A DNA stretch of 64,000 nucleotides from Burkholderia plantarii. GTDB taxonomy: Bacteria; Pseudomonadota; Gammaproteobacteria; Burkholderiales; Burkholderiaceae. The stretch is taken from assembly GCF_001411805.1 (NCBI RefSeq), contig NZ_CP007213.1:2108001-2172000 (forward strand). Reading direction: 5' to 3'. The notes under the pieces are model-generated. The model did not search any database. It saw only the letters and a list, made by a program, of their open reading frames with translations, and was not told the origin of the DNA. The position numbers were made by a program, and so were the translations under genes. This document shows, in pieces, positions 61,324 through 64,000 of this stretch. Each line of letters begins with the position of its first letter. Position 1 is the stretch's first letter.

Positions 61324-61756
61324 CCGGATTTTTGGCCCGCGCGGGGACGCGGTCCGGTGCCGGGCGCGGCGATGGTTTCGGCTGTTGCGGATCGTGCCCC
61401 ATCGTGACGCATCGGCCGCCGGCCACGCGAGGCGGCCGGCCCGGGCCGGCTTCGCGAGTCCCGCCCCTGTCGCGCGCAGGCCTCACTTCGCGCCCGGCCC
61501 ATCGATCAAGTTTTCCTGACGATTCCATCGGCGCCGCATAAGCGACCGCGCCGCTTGCCAGATCGATGTATCCGCAACGAGATTCGTCAGCATTCCGACA
61601 GATTGTCCGGTCGCGCGCGGCGAAGCGGCGATGGCCGCCGCGAACCATCAAATTCTGCTTTTCAAATCCCGCATCGTCGGTTCCGCGCCGCGCGCCGCCC
61701 GCCTAGCATCGTCTGGCTTTCCCCCAACTCGCACACTCACAACAACGAGGAAAACC
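61324..61756. other. Divergent region between leuA promoter and porin gene
   Basis: There is no supportable gene in about 430 bases. Open frames are low-complexity Arg/Pro/Ala sequence. I see no clear operator; the porin promoter must lie here, but no -35/-10 pair stands out. Confidence 0.5.
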
Positions 61757-62938
61757 ATGCTGAAGCAAACCCTGGCGTTTGGCGGCGCCTTCGCGGCGTC
61801 GCTGGCCGCCCACGCGCAAAGCTCGGTCACGCTGTACGGCATCGTCGATGCCGGCGTGGCCTACACCAACAACCAGAAAGGCGCCGCGAACCTGCAGCAG
61901 ACGAGCGGCAAGCTGTCGGGCAGCCGCTGGGGCCTGAAAGGCACCGAGGATCTGGGCGGCGGCCTGTCGGCCGTGTTCACGCTCGAGAACGGCTTTCGGA
62001 CCAACGACGGGACGCTCGGCCAGGGCGGCCGCGAGTTCGGCCGGCAGGCGTTCGTCGGGCTCGCCAGGGCCGGCCTCGGCACGCTCAGCTTCGGCCGCCA
62101 GTACGAGCCGCTGTCGGACCTCGTGGCCCAATACGCGGGGCCGGGCTTCTGGTCGCCCGCGACCCACGTCGGCGACAACGACAACCTGAACCAGACGTTT
62201 CGCATCAACAACGCCGTGAAGTTCCGCAGCGATACGTTCGCCGGCTTCACCGTCGACGCGCTCTACGCGTTCAGCAACCAGGCCGGCTCGGGCGGCGGCA
62301 CCGGCTTCGGCAACAACCGGGCCTGGGGGATCGCGGCGACCTACGCCAACGGGCCGCTGTCGCTGGGCGGCGGCTACCTCGTGCTGAACCACCCGAACGC
62401 GGCCGGCAACGCCGGCGGCGCGATCGGCGGCGCCAGCCCCACCACCGGCGACGACTACGGCGGCGCGTTCTTCTACGGACTCGACGGCGGCGTGACGAAG
62501 CAGCAGATCGCCGTGGCCGGCGCGAACTACACGGCGGGCGCCGCGATCGTCGGCTTCGCCTGGAGCCATACGCAGCTGGACTACGTGGACGGCTCGTCGC
62601 GCAAGCTCGACAACTACGACCTGAACGCGCGCTACCGACTCACGCCGGCCACCACGCTGGTCGGCATCTACGCGTTCACCGACGGCCGCGCGAGCGGCCT
62701 GCCCGGCGCCGGCGGCACGCTCAAGCCGCGCTGGCACCAGTTCACGCTCGGCCTCGACTACGCGCTGTCCAAGCGCACCGAGCTGTATCTGTCGGGCGTC
62801 TACCAGCTCGCGGCCGGCGACGCGAGTACCTCGGCCGGCGGCGGCTACCGCGCGATCGCGGCGATCGCCGACGCCGGCACCGCATCGTCGACGAACCGCC
62901 AGGTGGCCGCGTTCGGCGGGATTCGCGTGAAGTTCTGA
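61757..62938 (+). CDS. Outer-membrane porin, OmpC/Gram-negative porin family (second copy)
   Basis: This 393-aa porin has a signal peptide ending in SLAAHAQ, followed by SSVTLYGIVDAGVAYTNN. The SRWGLKGTEDLGGGLSAVFTLENGF, GREFGRQAFVGL and TLSFGRQYEPLSDLVAQY blocks follow, and the C-terminal residue is phenylalanine. It is paralogous to the porin at 5777. ATG 61757 is preceded by GAGGAAAA. It stands alone, divergent from leuA. It is a general diffusion porin as far as can be told. Confidence 0.9.
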   Translation: MLKQTLAFGGAFAASLAAHAQSSVTLYGIVDAGVAYTNNQKGAANLQQTSGKLSGSRWGLKGTEDLGGGLSAVFTLENGFRTNDGTLGQGGREFGRQAFVGLARAGLGTLSFGRQYEPLSDLVAQYAGPGFWSPATHVGDNDNLNQTFRINNAVKFRSDTFAGFTVDALYAFSNQAGSGGGTGFGNNRAWGIAATYANGPLSLGGGYLVLNHPNAAGNAGGAIGGASPTTGDDYGGAFFYGLDGGVTKQQIAVAGANYTAGAAIVGFAWSHTQLDYVDGSSRKLDNYDLNARYRLTPATTLVGIYAFTDGRASGLPGAGGTLKPRWHQFTLGLDYALSKRTELYLSGVYQLAAGDASTSAGGGYRAIAAIADAGTASSTNRQVAAFGGIRVKF

Positions 62939-63068
62939 CGGCCGGCGGCGGCTGCAAGGACCGTAGCGATCACGACAACCGTCGCCGCCGCGGGCGGCCC
63001 GCCGGCTCGCCCGCCGCCCGCCATTGCAGCCGCTTCCTCCGCCGTCGCCGGCGCGGCGCGCCGCCCTC

Positions 63069-64000
63069 CTACTCGTCCGCGTCCGGCATCCAGGCGGCGC
63101 GGGCCGCGTCGGCACGGCGGAACGCCGGGAACTTCGCGCCGAGTTCGGCGATGTTGTGGATGTCGAGCTTCTGCAGGTCGGCGCGCGTGATCAGCGTCGG
63201 CTTCACCTCGATGCGGTGCCCCGGGTCCTGCCCGGCCACCAGCAGCGCCGCGGCGCGCACCGACACGGCGCCCACCACGGCCGGGTTGGTGGCTGCGGTG
63301 GCCACCCACGGGCTGTCCGGCGCGCGGATCGCCTGGATGTCGGCGGTCGAGATGTCGGCGCTGTAGATCCGCAGCTTCGCGGCGATGCCGTTCTCGTCGG
63401 CGGCCAGCTTCGCGCCGCGCGCGAATTCGTCGTAGGGGGCGAACACCACGCGCACGCCCGGATGCGCGCGGAACGCGGCCGCCGCCTGGTTCGCCACCGA
63501 CTGCGCGATCGGATTGTCGACGGTGCCGAAGCGGGCGCTTTCCTTCACGCCCGGATGCGCGGCCTTGAACGCCTGCCAGACCGCGTCGCGGCGATCGAGC
63601 GGCGCGAAGCCGGCCACGTAGACGTAGGCCGCCTCGAACGCCGTGCCGTTGTCCTTCACGGCCTGCCCGAGCAGCAGCGTGGCGAGGTCGTGGTCGCTCT
63701 GCTCGATCTGCGGCACCTTCGGGTTCGCCAGATCGACGTCGAACGCCACCACCTTGATGCCCTTGTCGAGCGCGCGCTGCACGACGTCCTTCAGCGATTC
63801 GGGCAGGCCGTGATTGACGACGATCGCCGCCACGCCGAGATCGATCGCCTGCTGGATCTGGTCGCGCTGCTGCGCGGCGTCCTGGCGGCCCTCGAACACG
63901 CGCAGGTCGATGCCGAGCGCCTTCGCCTGCTTCTGCGCGCCGGCCTCGTAGGCCTGGAAGAAATCGCCGGCCGACAGGTAGTTGACGAGCGCGACCTTGA
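63069..64000 (-). CDS. Sugar-type ABC transporter periplasmic binding protein, partial (N-terminus beyond window)
   Basis: The gene is open at the right edge; about 310 codons are present. The frame begins with KVALVNYLSAGDFFQAYEAGAQKQAKALGIDLRVFEGRQDAAQQRDQIQQAIDLGVAAIVVNHG, the classic start of RbsB-like (peripla_BP_4) proteins, with the DxxxQ-type hinge segments. VVAFDVDLANPKVPQIEQSDHDLATLLLGQA and VVFAPYDEFARGAKLA follow. The C-terminus ends with DADE at the TAG at 63069. Signal peptide and partner permease and ATPase genes are outside the window. Ligand: a sugar or a related small molecule, not decided here. Confidence 0.87.
   Translation of the reverse strand, partial: KVALVNYLSAGDFFQAYEAGAQKQAKALGIDLRVFEGRQDAAQQRDQIQQAIDLGVAAIVVNHGLPESLKDVVQRALDKGIKVVAFDVDLANPKVPQIEQSDHDLATLLLGQAVKDNGTAFEAAYVYVAGFAPLDRRDAVWQAFKAAHPGVKESARFGTVDNPIAQSVANQAAAAFRAHPGVRVVFAPYDEFARGAKLAADENGIAAKLRIYSADISTADIQAIRAPDSPWVATAATNPAVVGAVSVRAAALLVAGQDPGHRIEVKPTLITRADLQKLDIHNIAELGAKFPAFRRADAARAAWMPDADE

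Overview
The window is very GC-rich and its genes are typically Burkholderia: a pyochelin locus, OmpC-type Burkholderiales porins, a ham-type diazeniumdiolate cluster beside an orphan LuxR regulator and an AraC regulator, and a long-form leuA. I read it as accessory-rich chromosome from a Burkholderia species; the species cannot be named from this window. No rRNA, tRNA, CRISPR array, transposase or phage gene was seen.

Layout. (1) 2-3491 (+): end of the pyochelin operon (pchF 3' part, pchG, pchC), each gene overlapping the next by 1-4 bases. (2) 4241-13947: hydroxycinnamate (ferulate/p-coumarate) uptake and degradation. One arm is MFS transporter, porin and tannase/feruloyl esterase; the other is ech, vdh and fcs. 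A MarR regulator lies between them. The same 17-bp palindrome, TATCAG-N5-CTGATA, lies upstream of both arms. (3) 14253-17695 (+): a D-threonine-aldolase-like enzyme, a decayed FAD-oxidase fragment, a LysR regulator and a TIM-barrel protein. (4) 17777-31538 (-): an ABC oligopeptide/opine-type importer followed by three FAD amine/amino-acid oxidases, a bicupin, an AraC regulator, an aldehyde dehydrogenase and an M20 amidohydrolase. This looks like a catabolic locus for an imported amino compound. (5) 32388-39015: HAD dehalogenase-like protein, tandem-GNAT protein, GhrA-like reductase, class III aminotransferase, Lrp regulator and semialdehyde dehydrogenase, probably the later steps of the same kind of metabolism. 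(6) 39479-45108 (+): an LLM flavin monooxygenase, then GntR regulator, AprA-like flavoprotein, 2x[4Fe-4S] ferredoxin and HEAT-repeat protein, an uncharacterised redox system. (7) 45137-50380: EmrAB/OMF efflux operon and a divergent AraC regulator. (8) 50501-59187: hamABCDE with an AraC regulator and an orphan LuxR regulator. (9) 59265-61323 (-): leuA preceded by a very Leu-rich leader ORF whose start lies at the predicted transcription start. (10) 61757-64000: a porin and the 3' part of a sugar-type periplasmic binding protein gene.

The most notable signals are: the leaderless-looking leucine attenuation peptide before leuA, rich in CTA codons; the ham cluster without hamF/hamG, with a 725-bp AT-richer gap where they would be expected; the paired MarR operators; the GntR palindrome in front of the AprA-like module; a 10-bp x 9 tandem repeat between two operon genes; and an oxidase pseudogene fragment.

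All calls come from reading the sequence and translations. No database search was run, so family names rest on recognised motifs and gene order.
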